From: Vallitalea okinawensis
GTDB taxonomy: Bacteria; Bacillota; Clostridia; Lachnospirales; PQDH01
DNA: 56,420 bases
Assembly: GCF_002964605.1 (NCBI RefSeq)
Contig: NZ_PQDH01000018.1
Location: 1 to 56,420 of the forward strand
Direction of reading: 5' to 3'
The notes under the pieces are model-generated. The model had not been told where the DNA came from, made no database searches, and saw nothing but the letters and a program-made list of their open reading frames with translations. This document shows, piece after piece, positions 19,204-27,988 of this stretch. The position numbers and the translations under genes were made by a program. Numbering within the stretch: the first letter of the stretch is position 1; every line of letters starts with the position of its first letter.

Positions 19204-20346
19204 TTATTCATCAATCAAAAACTTACTAAATACTCTATTGGCTAAATCCATCCCTCTACGAGTTAATAAGAGTGAATTTTTCACTTCTTGTATGAGACCT
19301 TCCTTTAATAGATCATCTATTTGCTTACCATATACTTGATCTATTAGAATACCAAACCTCTTCTCAAAATCTGCTATAGCTATACCGTCCATTTTCCTTA
19401 ATCCAAGAAACATAAATTCTTCCATCATTTCTTTAGTAGTAAGCGTAAAGATATTCTCTTTGTGAAACTGTCCCTGTTTTGCCTTTTGAATATACACTTC
19501 TAAGTCTTTAGTATGTTCATAACGCTGACCTTTGTAATAGGAATGAGATGCTAATCCTAATCCAACATAGGGTTTTAGATCCCAATAAACTAAATTATGT
19601 CTACAAGCATAACCTGGTTTTGAAAAATTGGATATCTCATAATGCTCATAATCATAATCTTTTAACATCTGAAGGCATGAATCGTACATATCCCTCTCAC
19701 TTTGTTCATCTGGTAGATGTAACTGATTATTATGATACAAACCATAAAAAGGCGTTCCTTCTTCAATAATTAACCCATAAGAGGAAATATGTTCTGGTTT
19801 CATATGAGCTATTTGACTAAGCCCATTAATATAACCCTTCGTCGTTTGATCAGGAAGGCCAAACATCATATCTATGTTGATGTTCTTAATCCCGACCTTT
19901 CTCAAGCTTTCATAGTTCTGTTTAAATTCCTCAAAAGTATGAATTCGTCCTATCTTCTTTAATAAGTCATTCTCCGTTGATTGAAGACCCATACTTATAC
20001 GATTGATGATTCCATTGCCAATAACATCTATTTTATCCTGATCCAGCGTTCCCGGGTTAGCTTCCATTGTAATCTCTGCATCTTTTGCAATTGAAAAAGA
20101 TTTCTTCAGCCAACTTTGAATAGTATCCAGCTGATTCACAGATAAAATTGAAGGCGTTCCACCACCTATAAAGATGGTATCTATAATGCATTGCTGTAAA
20201 CTTTCTCCAACTTGCTCTATTTCTAGACAAAGTGCATCTACATAATCTTGATAGAAAGCATTCTTTTTTGGATAAGAAGCAAAGTCACAGTAATAACATT
20301 TTGATTCACAAAAAGGTATATGGAGGTATAAACTAACTTTGTTCAT
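19204..20346 (-). CDS. hemW: HemW-like radical SAM protein (heme chaperone, CPO-III-like)
   Basis: 380 aa. The radical-SAM motif CESKCYYCDF is near residue 13, followed by IDTIFIGGGTPSIL, EITMEANPGTLD and GLPDQT. The HemW C-terminal domain has RHNLVYWDLKPYVGLGLASHSY. Proteins of this type are often labelled oxygen-independent coproporphyrinogen oxidase but act as heme-binding chaperones. The first Cys spacing (CxxxCxxC, without the extra Cys of true HemN) supports HemW. Its ATG overlaps the lepA stop by one base (TAATG), so translation is coupled, as usual for lepA-hemW. Confidence 0.92.
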   Translation of the reverse strand: MNKVSLYLHIPFCESKCYYCDFASYPKKNAFYQDYVDALCLEIEQVGESLQQCIIDTIFIGGGTPSILSVNQLDTIQSWLKKSFSIAKDAEITMEANPGTLDQDKIDVIGNGIINRISMGLQSTENDLLKKIGRIHTFEEFKQNYESLRKVGIKNINIDMMFGLPDQTTKGYINGLSQIAHMKPEHISSYGLIIEEGTPFYGLYHNNQLHLPDEQSERDMYDSCLQMLKDYDYEHYEISNFSKPGYACRHNLVYWDLKPYVGLGLASHSYYKGQRYEHTKDLEVYIQKAKQGQFHKENIFTLTTKEMMEEFMFLGLRKMDGIAIADFEKRFGILIDQVYGKQIDDLLKEGLIQEVKNSLLLTRRGMDLANRVFSKFLIDE

Positions 20347-22151
20347 TAGCTATCTAGTTTAAGGACACTCATGAATGCTGACTGCGGTACTTCTACATTA
20401 CCAACTTGTCGCATTCTCTTCTTACCTTCTTTTTGCTTTTCAAGAAGTTTTCTTTTACGACTTATGTCACCACCATAACATTTTGCTAATACATCTTTTC
20501 TTAAAGCTTTCACAGTTTCTCTAGCAATAACCTTATTACCAACAGCAGCCTGGATAGGTATTTCAAATAGTTGACGAGGTATTTCTTGTTTCAATTTCTC
20601 AGCCATTTTTCTTCCGCGATCATAAGCCTTTTCTTCATGTACAATGAAGGATAATGCATCAACTACTTCCCTGTTAATAAGTATATCAAGTTTCACTAAT
20701 TGGGATTCTTGATAACCTATGAGTTCATAATCAAAAGAAGCATAACCTCTTGTACGAGATTTTAAGGCATCAAAGAAATCATAAATAATCTCATTTAGCG
20801 GTAAGTTATAATGAACTAGCGCTCTTGTATCTTCAATATAGTCAATACTTAAGTATTGCCCTCTACGGTCTTGACATAACTCCATGATAGTCCCTATATA
20901 CTCTGTAGGAGACATAATCTCTGCTTTAACCATAGGTTCTTCCATTAGCTTAATCTCTGATGGATCAGGCATGTCAGTAGGATTAGACATATCAATAATG
21001 GAACCATCACTCCTATGAATTTTATAAATAACACTAGGTGCTGTTGTAACAATATCTAAATTAAACTCTCTTTCAATTCTTTCTTGAATAATTTCCATAT
21101 GCAGTAATCCTAAGAAACCACATCTAAAACCAAACCCTAAAGCAATAGATGTTTCAGGTTCAAACTGTAAAGACGCATCATTCAATTTTAACTTTTCTAA
21201 TGCATCACGAAGATCACCGTACTTTGAACCATCAGCTGGATACATACCACAATAAACCATAGGGTTAACATCCTTATAACCTGGTAACTGTTCTGTAGCT
21301 GGATTTTCTACAGAAGTAACCGTATCACCTACTCTAGTATCTTGTACATTTTTAATACTTGCTGTAACATAACCAACACTTCCAGACTTCAATTCATCTG
21401 TTGGCATAAATCGACCAGCACCAAAGTAACCTACTTCAACAACTTCAAAATCCTTTTCAGTTGCCATCATACGGATTTTCATACCTTTTTTTATATGACC
21501 ATCCTTAACACGACAAAATACAATAACGCCTTTATAAGGGTCATATACAGAGTCAAAAATAAGAGCTTTTAATGGATCATCGTCATTCCCCTCTGGTGAT
21601 GGTACCATTTTTACAATCTGCTCCAGTACATCTTCGATGTTTAATCCTTCTTTTGCTGAGATTAAAGGTGCGTCTTCAGCATCCAAGCCAATTATATCTT
21701 CAATTTCATGCTTAACTCTTTCTGGATCAGCTGAAGGTAAATCAATCTTATTAATAACTGGTACAACCTCCAAATCGTGTTCTAAAGCTAAATACACATT
21801 GGCTAAGGTTTGTGCTTCAATACCTTGCGCTGCATCGACTACAAGAATAGCGCCTTCACAAGCTGCTAAACTTCTAGAAACTTCATAGTTAAAATCAACG
21901 TGCCCTGGTGTGTCTATAAGGTTAAAGATATACTCTTCACCATCTTTTGCTTGATACACTAGACGTACAGCTTGGGCTTTAATGGTTATACCTCTTTCAC
22001 GTTCTAAGTCCATATTATCTAATACTTGCTCTTGCATTTCTCGTTCTGTCAATAAACCAGTTTTTTGAATAATACGATCTGCTAATGTTGATTTACCATG
22101 ATCTATATGAGCGATAATGCTAAAATTTCTAATGTTTTTTTGATTACTCAT
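20346..22151 (-). CDS. lepA: Elongation factor 4 (LepA)
   Basis: About 601 aa from ATG 22151, which has GGAGG 8 nt upstream; the ATG 15 bases earlier contains that ribosome site. It is a translational GTPase with G1 [21 protein letters not shown] (G2 region), DTPGHVDF (G3) and [11 protein letters not shown] (G4). EF-G-like domains and the LepA-specific C-terminal domain ([20 protein letters not shown]) follow. It acts on stalled or mistranslocated ribosomes. It is coupled to hemW downstream. Confidence 0.97.
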   Translation of the reverse strand: MSNQKNIRNFSIIAHIDHGKSTLADRIIQKTGLLTEREMQEQVLDNMDLERERGITIKAQAVRLVYQAKDGEEYIFNLIDTPGHVDFNYEVSRSLAACEGAILVVDAAQGIEAQTLANVYLALEHDLEVVPVINKIDLPSADPERVKHEIEDIIGLDAEDAPLISAKEGLNIEDVLEQIVKMVPSPEGNDDDPLKALIFDSVYDPYKGVIVFCRVKDGHIKKGMKIRMMATEKDFEVVEVGYFGAGRFMPTDELKSGSVGYVTASIKNVQDTRVGDTVTSVENPATEQLPGYKDVNPMVYCGMYPADGSKYGDLRDALEKLKLNDASLQFEPETSIALGFGFRCGFLGLLHMEIIQERIEREFNLDIVTTAPSVIYKIHRSDGSIIDMSNPTDMPDPSEIKLMEEPMVKAEIMSPTEYIGTIMELCQDRRGQYLSIDYIEDTRALVHYNLPLNEIIYDFFDALKSRTRGYASFDYELIGYQESQLVKLDILINREVVDALSFIVHEEKAYDRGRKMAEKLKQEIPRQLFEIPIQAAVGNKVIARETVKALRKDVLAKCYGGDISRKRKLLEKQKEGKKRMRQVGNVEVPQSAFMSVLKLDS

Positions 22152-22252
22152 TAAGGAATCCTCCATTTGCTGCTTATTTGTTCACTAACTAAAACTTCGC
22201 ACCTTGAATAGAATTATTCACAGTTAACATGCAAAGTTCAAGTTCACTTATC

Positions 22253-22290
22253 AAAAGTGGAAAAGCTGTCATTCACAACCTTCCCACTTC
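22253..22290 (-). terminator. Possible terminator after the 173-aa membrane protein gene
   Basis: On minus, AAGTGGGAA and TTTTCCACTT flank a 14-nt loop, ending in a short T run. The stem is imperfect. Confidence 0.35.
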
Positions 22291-22371
22291 ATAATCATTA
22301 CTTTTCATTCTACCAAAAAAATTCTTAGATTTAAAGCCTAAATTAAAAAAATTGTTGACTTACACTTATAT

Positions 22372-22893
22372 CTAACTAATTTGATTATAAATCCATCTTA
22401 AATTTTGCTTGTTTTTACGTAAAGATTGATTGAAGATTGAATAGCTTATGATCTTAATAACAATCTTTTCATCAATCTCATGAATTAGAATGGCAATCTT
22501 TTCTCCACAAGTACATAAGCCACAATTTGTTTTGGCAACTATTTTGCCAATTTCATGATCACTATATATTATTTCACAATTTTTCATTTTTGATAAGTTA
22601 TATTGACATAAATTATAAGCCTCTTCTTTGCTATGTTCTTCCTTAACAATTGTTCTTGTAAGTTTTTTCTTTATTTTTCTAAATTCTACATAGGTACTTA
22701 CTTCATTATATTTTTTTATTACAACATAAGTATACAAAATACCTATAAGTAAGGCTATACTCACTCCTAAACCTAATTGATGCTGAAATGCTATTTTTTT
22801 CATGACTAATAAATTAAATATGTAAAAAGAAATAGTATTGAAGAATGCTAAAAAAACTATATTGGGTACTGCAACTCTTATAAAATGTTTCAA
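22372..22893 (-). CDS. Hypothetical protein with two membrane segments
   Basis: 173 aa, family not recognised. Two hydrophobic helices (about residues 8-30 and 40-58) are followed by a basic cytoplasmic domain (KKYNEVSTYVEFRKIKKKLTRT). The C-terminal half has TNCGLCTCGEKIAILIHEID, a CxxCxC cluster that could bind metal, although no family is known to me. The start is a TTG with AAGGAG about 11 nt upstream. It lies between lepA and the divergent oxidoreductase gene, interrupting the usual spoIIP-lepA adjacency. Confidence 0.6.
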   Translation of the reverse strand: MKHFIRVAVPNIVFLAFFNTISFYIFNLLVMKKIAFQHQLGLGVSIALLIGILYTYVVIKKYNEVSTYVEFRKIKKKLTRTIVKEEHSKEEAYNLCQYNLSKMKNCEIIYSDHEIGKIVAKTNCGLCTCGEKIAILIHEIDEKIVIKIISYSIFNQSLRKNKQNLRWIYNQIS

Positions 22894-23190
22894 TCCTTAT
22901 TCACTCCTTACTTTAAGACCGATAAACTTTCTACTCAATGACAGCTATTGCAAAAAAGCCTCCTTTTATTATTTCGTCAGATTTACAACAAAAATCTATT
23001 ATTTTTTACATCCTTATATATTATAGATACCTTATATACGGATTTTGTTCCTTTTTGTTGGATTTTTATAATGGCTGTTAGCTTTTTCCTTCTATTGATA
23101 TCATGTATCTTCCGGACTTGTCCTATCATATATATATATTGAACTATCGTGTTCAGCTTTTCTCCTACTAAACCTTTGAGGAGGTACCAT

Positions 23191-23775
23191 ATGAACAATC
23201 ATTTAATTGTATTATGTAACCCCAAAGAAAACAGTTTTAGCCAATCCATATGTGATGAAATCATCACTACATGTAATAAAAAAAATATTCAATGCCAAGT
23301 AAGAGATCTTTATGATCTTGATTTTGATCCTATATTAACTGAAGATGACTTGGAAAGATTAGATTCAAAGGATTATTCATTTGATATAGCAATGGAACAT
23401 TCTTTCATAAAATGGGCAGATATCATCACATTTATCTATCCTATATGGTGGGCTGGCATGCCTTCACTTATGAAAGGCTACATCGATAGAATTATTTGTA
23501 AAAACTTTGCTTATTGCTATACCCCTGAAGGGATTAAAGGCTTACTAACAAATAAGAAAATAATCATCTTTAACCCATTTGGAAATACTTTAGCTCATTA
23601 TCAATCTACTGATATGCTAAAGGCTTTTACTAGAACCATTGATGAAGGTATTTTTCAATTCTGTGGTGCTAAAGTATTAGCTCATGAGTACTTTGAAAAT
23701 ATTCATCGAGTAGATGAAGAAATTAGAAAAAACTATTTAGAGAAGGTTAATACAACCATTCAGACATTATTATAG
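23191..23775 (+). CDS. Flavodoxin-fold NAD(P)H oxidoreductase (NQO1/KefF/MdaB-like)
   Basis: 194 aa from ATG 23191, directly after GAGGAGGTACC. The Flavodoxin_2 pattern is clear: LIVLCNPKENSFSQSICDEI (FMN/FAD phosphate loop), WADIITFIYPIWWAGMPSLMKGYIDRI (substrate and flavin edge) and FNPFGNTLAHYQ. Such enzymes reduce quinones or other acceptors by two electrons. It is the only plus-strand gene between rsmE and rpsT, alone with its own terminator, and looks like an insertion into the conserved spoIIP-lepA series. The true substrate cannot be told. Confidence 0.85.
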   Translation: MNNHLIVLCNPKENSFSQSICDEIITTCNKKNIQCQVRDLYDLDFDPILTEDDLERLDSKDYSFDIAMEHSFIKWADIITFIYPIWWAGMPSLMKGYIDRIICKNFAYCYTPEGIKGLLTNKKIIIFNPFGNTLAHYQSTDMLKAFTRTIDEGIFQFCGAKVLAHEYFENIHRVDEEIRKNYLEKVNTTIQTLL

Positions 23776-23799
23776 GGATGATCAATAATCATCCCTTTT
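23775..23799 (+). terminator. Terminator of the oxidoreductase gene
   Basis: Perfect stem GGGATGAT/ATCATCCC with a 5-nt loop and TTTT. The hairpin begins at the last base of the stop codon. Confidence 0.85.
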
Positions 23800-23921
23800 A
23801 CCTAAATCATCCACAATAATTCATTCATGCCATGCACCGCTTTTGCTCCTCTAATCATTTACTATTTCAAATAAACCCATGTGCAATCCTAAACTATACG
23901 AACACTTATAAATCCAAAATT

Positions 23922-23951
23922 AGCTCATATCTTCAATGTTTATCATGAGCA
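23922..23951 (-). terminator. Weak terminator after spoIIP
   Basis: A GCTCAT/ATGAGC stem is followed on minus by TAATTTTGG. It lies 14 bases past the spoIIP stop. Confidence 0.35.
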
Positions 23952-23964
23952 ATTCGGGTTATCT

Positions 23965-25266
23965 TTACTGTCCAGATAAAACATCATAAAGTATCTTAGC
24001 TAATGGTTCCACGGCATTCTTTGCTTCTTCAACCGTATTATTCTGTGCTCCTACCTCAACCAATAGCGATAAAGGCTTCAAATATGTACTGTAGCGGTAT
24101 GGTTTGATGTATATTTTTCTTGTTAGACTAGGCGATATTGTTGGATAAAGTTCCATACTTTTCATCTGCATTTGTAAACTGAAGGCCATATTATCTTTTA
24201 GGTTTTCATTAGGTAAGCTTGTAATAGCTCTTGTGACACCATCTTGATCTTTTCGCTTAGATAAGCCATTCACAAACATTAATTGAGCTGTAGGCTTACC
24301 ATCAACCTCTGTTAACAAATGATACTGTTCTGGAATACCATCTCTGTGGAGATCTAAAACTACCTCAACTGACGGGTATTGTTCCAATAATATAGGCATC
24401 TGCTGATCTACACGGTCATAAGAGTTTCCACTATCAAATTCACCATTTTTCATATCGTATTGAGTTTTATTATGAATGACGTTGATACCGTACTCATTTC
24501 TTAAAATATTAGCCAATTCTTCACCGACTCCTACAATCGTATCGCTTTCTTCCCCTGGTCGACTATCTATAAATGCTTCTTGTGAATGAGTATGCATAAT
24601 CATTATCTTGGGGTCCTTAGAATGTACATCAATAGTAGTATCTTTAGATAAAAAATAATCTACATCAAAATCATCAATAGTAACATCTAATTTGGGCTCT
24701 ATACTGTAAAAGTTCTTTAGTAAGAAATCAATGTCATGAAGCTGCTCTTCAGTATAAGCAAAGGGGTCTATATGAACCATATCTTCTTCTTGTATATTAA
24801 CGATCTCGTCTTGCTTGATACTACTATCATAATATTGAGGATTGTCCTCATAGTTGGTTGCTGCACTGCCCCCTATAACCGGCACCACTTCATTATTATA
24901 GCCTTGCTGCAGTGCATATTGTTTTTCGATATAACCGATAAATGGAATGGTTGATGTCAACATGGACGGTGCGTTACTAAAATTAAAATCATATAACATT
25001 TCTGTCATCACATCGAATAAACCCAAGTTATTTTGATCACTCTTAGCTTGCTGAAATCCAGGTATGGTGCTTTCAATTGCTATTTTATATAATGATAAAT
25101 TAGCATTACTACCATGATAAATCATGGGTTCCTCTACTTGTATATTTAGTGTTACAATCATACTTTGAAGTAGTTTAATTAATATTGCAGTAACTAAAAT
25201 GATTAGAACTAATTTTTGGATAATAGCATTTTGATTTTTTCCTTTTCGTATGTAGTTTACTCTCAA
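23965..25266 (-). CDS. spoIIP: Stage II sporulation protein P
   Basis: 433 aa. It is a membrane-anchored amidase/endopeptidase that, with SpoIID and SpoIIM, thins septal peptidoglycan for engulfment of the forespore. One N-terminal membrane segment is near residues 18-38. The catalytic domain has IMIMHTHSQEAFIDSRPG (zinc His), GVGEELANILRNEYGINVIHN, VEVVLDLHRDGIPE (second His) and LLVEVGAQNNTVEEAKNAV. The start is a TTG with AGAGGTGG upstream. It lies after gpr, the usual gpr-spoIIP order, but with a terminator-like hairpin between them. Confidence 0.96.
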   Translation of the reverse strand: MRVNYIRKGKNQNAIIQKLVLIILVTAILIKLLQSMIVTLNIQVEEPMIYHGSNANLSLYKIAIESTIPGFQQAKSDQNNLGLFDVMTEMLYDFNFSNAPSMLTSTIPFIGYIEKQYALQQGYNNEVVPVIGGSAATNYEDNPQYYDSSIKQDEIVNIQEEDMVHIDPFAYTEEQLHDIDFLLKNFYSIEPKLDVTIDDFDVDYFLSKDTTIDVHSKDPKIMIMHTHSQEAFIDSRPGEESDTIVGVGEELANILRNEYGINVIHNKTQYDMKNGEFDSGNSYDRVDQQMPILLEQYPSVEVVLDLHRDGIPEQYHLLTEVDGKPTAQLMFVNGLSKRKDQDGVTRAITSLPNENLKDNMAFSLQMQMKSMELYPTISPSLTRKIYIKPYRYSTYLKPLSLLVEVGAQNNTVEEAKNAVEPLAKILYDVLSGQ

Positions 25267-25358
25267 TTATAACCACCTCTTTAAACTCTTTTGTACGTCA
25301 ACTTTTCTACTCCATAACAATATATTCTCATTGCATAACTTTTATACATGAATAAAAA

Positions 25359-25399
25359 GACACATCTTATGATTTCATTAATGAAATTATAAATGTGCC
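25359..25399 (-). terminator. Terminator between gpr and spoIIP
   Basis: A long imperfect stem (GACACAT...ATTTCATTAATGAAAT...ATGTGCC) has T runs on both sides. It lies between the two minus-strand genes, so it may reduce read-through from gpr. Confidence 0.7.
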
Positions 25400-25435
25400 T
25401 TTTTTTTATATCAGAAGAGAGTTTATTTTTTAGTT

Positions 25436-26440
25436 TTAATATAAAAATCGATTAATATCATCTCGTTCTAATCCTTCATGTAACATGAGATTTAATGCAT
25501 TTGATACAACACCAGATATACGATCAATAACTGCGTCTACGTCTTTCGGTGTAACAAAGAGCTCACCTACATATGGCGTTAATACCTCTTTGATTAACAT
25601 AAACTTTTCCTGATCATTAAAATCATGATATGCACCAAATAATAATGGACTTTCAGCATTTTGTGCTTTTATAGCCTTCACTAAATATTCTATAGTGTCA
25701 TTAACTACTGTCGCAGCATCAACTACTGTCGGTATACCTATTGCAATAACAGGTACGCCTAGAGTCTCTTGATTAATTCCTGCTCTCCTATTTCCAACTC
25801 CAGCACCTGGTTGGACTCCTGTATCAGCAATTTGAATAGTAGCATTTACTCGACTTGTTCTTCTAGATGCTAAGGCATCAATACATATAACTAAGTCTGG
25901 TTTCACCTTTGCAACTACCCCTTCTACAATTTCTACTGTCTCGACCCCTGTTTGTCCCATTACACCGGGTGCCAAAGCACTTACAGATGACACTGCATCA
26001 TTGATTTCATCTGGTAGATAATCATGTAAATGGCGGGTAACAAGTAAATCCTCAACGACTTTAGGACCTAAAGCATCAGGTGTAACCTGACGATTACCTA
26101 AACCAACTACTAGAACTTTAGAGTCTTTGTTGACTTTTATAAGCTTTTTAAGCATTTCAGCCGTAGCCATTATAAGTTCTTCATGAGCATCTATATCATT
26201 TTCCTTCATTTGGGGACTTTCTATGGTAATATAATTACCTTTGGGTTTCTGCATGATCTCTGCACCTTCATCGTTGAACACTTCCACCCAAGTAACAGTT
26301 ATATCCCACTCCTTATCTTCCTGAACAGTTACCTTGACACCTGGTACTTCAACATCTTTATCCTCACTAACCATCTCTCTAGCTTCTAATGCTAAATCTG
26401 TTCTAACACTGTATTTCCACATTTCTTCATTAATATTCAT
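25436..26440 (-). CDS. gpr: Germination protease GPR (A25 family)
   Basis: 334 aa from ATG 26440, which follows GGAGGG; the earlier in-frame start at 26461 precedes that site. GPR degrades the DNA-protecting small acid-soluble proteins on germination and is made as a zymogen in the forespore. Conserved blocks are VRTDLALEAREMV (propeptide and cleavage region), VLVVGLGNRQVTPDALGPKV, ALAPGVMGQTGVETVEIV, ICIDALASRRTSRVNATIQI and GVQPGAGVGNRRAGIN. It is divergent from rpsT, as in most spore formers. Confidence 0.97.
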   Translation of the reverse strand: MNINEEMWKYSVRTDLALEAREMVSEDKDVEVPGVKVTVQEDKEWDITVTWVEVFNDEGAEIMQKPKGNYITIESPQMKENDIDAHEELIMATAEMLKKLIKVNKDSKVLVVGLGNRQVTPDALGPKVVEDLLVTRHLHDYLPDEINDAVSSVSALAPGVMGQTGVETVEIVEGVVAKVKPDLVICIDALASRRTSRVNATIQIADTGVQPGAGVGNRRAGINQETLGVPVIAIGIPTVVDAATVVNDTIEYLVKAIKAQNAESPLLFGAYHDFNDQEKFMLIKEVLTPYVGELFVTPKDVDAVIDRISGVVSNALNLMLHEGLERDDINRFLY

Positions 26441-26562
26441 GATTACCCTCCTTGAATTCAATATTTTATACGGTTATCCTTAAGTAAAATCAATTAACTA
26501 CTTGGTATGATTAATTCTCTCTACTTATTAGATATTTTTTTCAACTTTTTTTAATCTATTCA

Positions 26563-26590
26563 TTGACTTTCTTACTATTTTCGATTACAA
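26563..26590 (+). promoter_or_regulatory. Promoter of rpsT
   Basis: TTGACT (26563-26568), 16-nt spacer, TACAAT (26585-26590). It gives a leader of about 60 bases. Confidence 0.6.
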
Positions 26591-26617
26591 TAAAGCTTGT
26601 GCAAATCCCGTGTCTAG

Positions 26618-26639
26618 TTTCAATATATAAATATATTGA
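26618..26639 (+). repeat. Perfect 22-bp palindrome in the rpsT leader
   Basis: TTCAATATAT AA ATATATTGAA lies just upstream of the AGGAGG ribosome site. It could fold as an RNA hairpin or be a protein operator. Confidence 0.6.
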
Positions 26640-26659
26640 ATACTTAGGAGGTTTATTTA

Positions 26660-26923
26660 ATGGCTAACATTAAATCAGCAAAGAAAAGAATTAAAGTTAT
26701 CGAAAAGAAAACTTTAAGAAACAAAATGATTAAATCTAGAGTAAAGACTGCTGTTAAGAAAGTAGTTTTAGCTGTTGAAGCTGGCGATAAAGATTCTGCT
26801 TCAAAACTTTTACCTTTAGCAATTGCTGAAATTGATAAAGCAAAATCAAAAGGTATTTTCCACAAGAATACAGCATCTAGAAAAGTTGCTCGTTTAACTA
26901 AATTAGTTAACAGCTTAGCATAA
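26660..26923 (+). CDS. rpsT: 30S ribosomal protein S20
   Basis: 87 aa, strongly basic. It begins MANIKSAKKRIKVIEKKTLRN, the typical S20 N-terminus, and the helical body follows (SRVKTAVKKVVLAVEAGDKD; GIFHKNTASRKVARLTKLVN). It binds 16S rRNA at the base of the small subunit. It is monocistronic with AGGAGG before the ATG, its own promoter and a strong terminator, between gpr (divergent) and holA (convergent). Confidence 0.98.
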   Translation: MANIKSAKKRIKVIEKKTLRNKMIKSRVKTAVKKVVLAVEAGDKDSASKLLPLAIAEIDKAKSKGIFHKNTASRKVARLTKLVNSLA

Positions 26924-26945
26924 CTCTCAGAGTTATGCTTTTTTA
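26917..26945 (+). terminator. Terminator of rpsT
   Basis: Perfect 10-bp stem AGCATAACTC/GAGTTATGCT, 3-nt loop, then six T. Confidence 0.95.
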
Positions 26946-26955
26946 ATTTTATATG

Positions 26956-26994
26956 AAAGCACCTAATCTCCTTTTAAAGTAGATCAGGTGCTTC
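26956..26994 (-). terminator. Terminator of the comEA-holA run
   Basis: On minus, a stem GAAGCACCTGATCT/AGATTAGGTGCTTTC with one G-U sits directly after the holA stop at 26999. Confidence 0.75.
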
Positions 26995-26998
26995 AATA

Positions 26999-27988
26999 TT
27001 ATCTCTGACTGTATTTAGTTAATAATAATTCAACTGCAAGTCTATCTTTGATTTGACCTGATTTTATTGCCATGTCAATAAATAAGCATTCTTCTAAAGC
27101 TTCTTCTAGAACCTCTCGTTTGAATGATTTACCTTGGGTCATGCATTTCTTAGCTACAAAAGGAGGAACACCTATTTTCTTAGCAGCCATGTTGATGTTA
27201 TATCCTTCCTCAAGCAATGTCTTAATTTGATAAATCAAACGAAACTGTCTAGTAAGCATGATAAGTATCCGAATAGGTGGTTCGTTTGAGTTTAATAAAT
27301 TGTTATAAACAATTAAAGCTTCTTCGCATTTTTTCATCCCCATGGCATCTACCAATTGAAAAATTTTAAACTCAATAGTTTTAGTGGCTATTTCATTGAC
27401 ATCTTCAATAGAAATCATGCTTTCTTCTATTTTATAGGCACAGAGTTTATCTAATTCCATCTTAATCTGATCCATATTGGTTCCAACAGTTCGTATAAAA
27501 TGAACTAGAGTAGCATACTCAGCCTTTTTCCCTAATCTTTTTAGCTCAATAGCTACCCATTTAGCTAAGTCATTTTCAGAAAGATAATTGAATTCCACTA
27601 CATAACCATTGCTTTTTACTGCTTTAAAAAACTTATTTCTACGATCTATCTTATCTTCAATAAAGATGACAATCGTCTGAGTAGGGAAATCTTTTATGAC
27701 TTTGATCAATTGATCAGATGCAGTAGATTTGGCACCAAAATAACTTGAATTTTTTATGATTACTAGTCTTCGATCAGATAAAAAGGGTAAAGTCTCTAGA
27801 GAATTAATAATGTACCCCTCATCTACATCCTTCTCAATGACTTCACAATTCATCAACTCGCTATCTTTATGAATAACCTTTTCTTTAATTTTTTCTACAT
27901 AGTGATTTTTTAAATAATTTTCTTCTCCATAAAAAAGATAAATGTTCTTAAAATCACTGTCCTTAATCTGCTTTTTTAGTCCAACCAT
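26999..27988 (-). CDS. holA: DNA polymerase III subunit delta (HolA)
   Basis: 329 aa. It is the clamp-loader subunit that opens the beta ring. The N-terminal AAA-like part has NIYLFYGEENYLKNHYVEKI and ETLPFLSDRRLVIIKNSSYF, and the C-terminal collar has RILIMLTRQFRLIYQIK and FVAKKCMTQGKSFKREVLEEAL. Its ATG overlaps the comEC stop by one base (TAATG), so it is translationally coupled. The pair comEC-holA facing rpsT is the usual Firmicute arrangement. Confidence 0.95.
   Translation of the reverse strand: MVGLKKQIKDSDFKNIYLFYGEENYLKNHYVEKIKEKVIHKDSELMNCEVIEKDVDEGYIINSLETLPFLSDRRLVIIKNSSYFGAKSTASDQLIKVIKDFPTQTIVIFIEDKIDRRNKFFKAVKSNGYVVEFNYLSENDLAKWVAIELKRLGKKAEYATLVHFIRTVGTNMDQIKMELDKLCAYKIEESMISIEDVNEIATKTIEFKIFQLVDAMGMKKCEEALIVYNNLLNSNEPPIRILIMLTRQFRLIYQIKTLLEEGYNINMAAKKIGVPPFVAKKCMTQGKSFKREVLEEALEECLFIDMAIKSGQIKDRLAVELLLTKYSQR

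Noticed and set aside
26441-26560. Sigma-G promoter for gpr
   Set aside because: CATACCA is present on minus, but no acceptable -35 at 17-18 bases, so I do not claim it.
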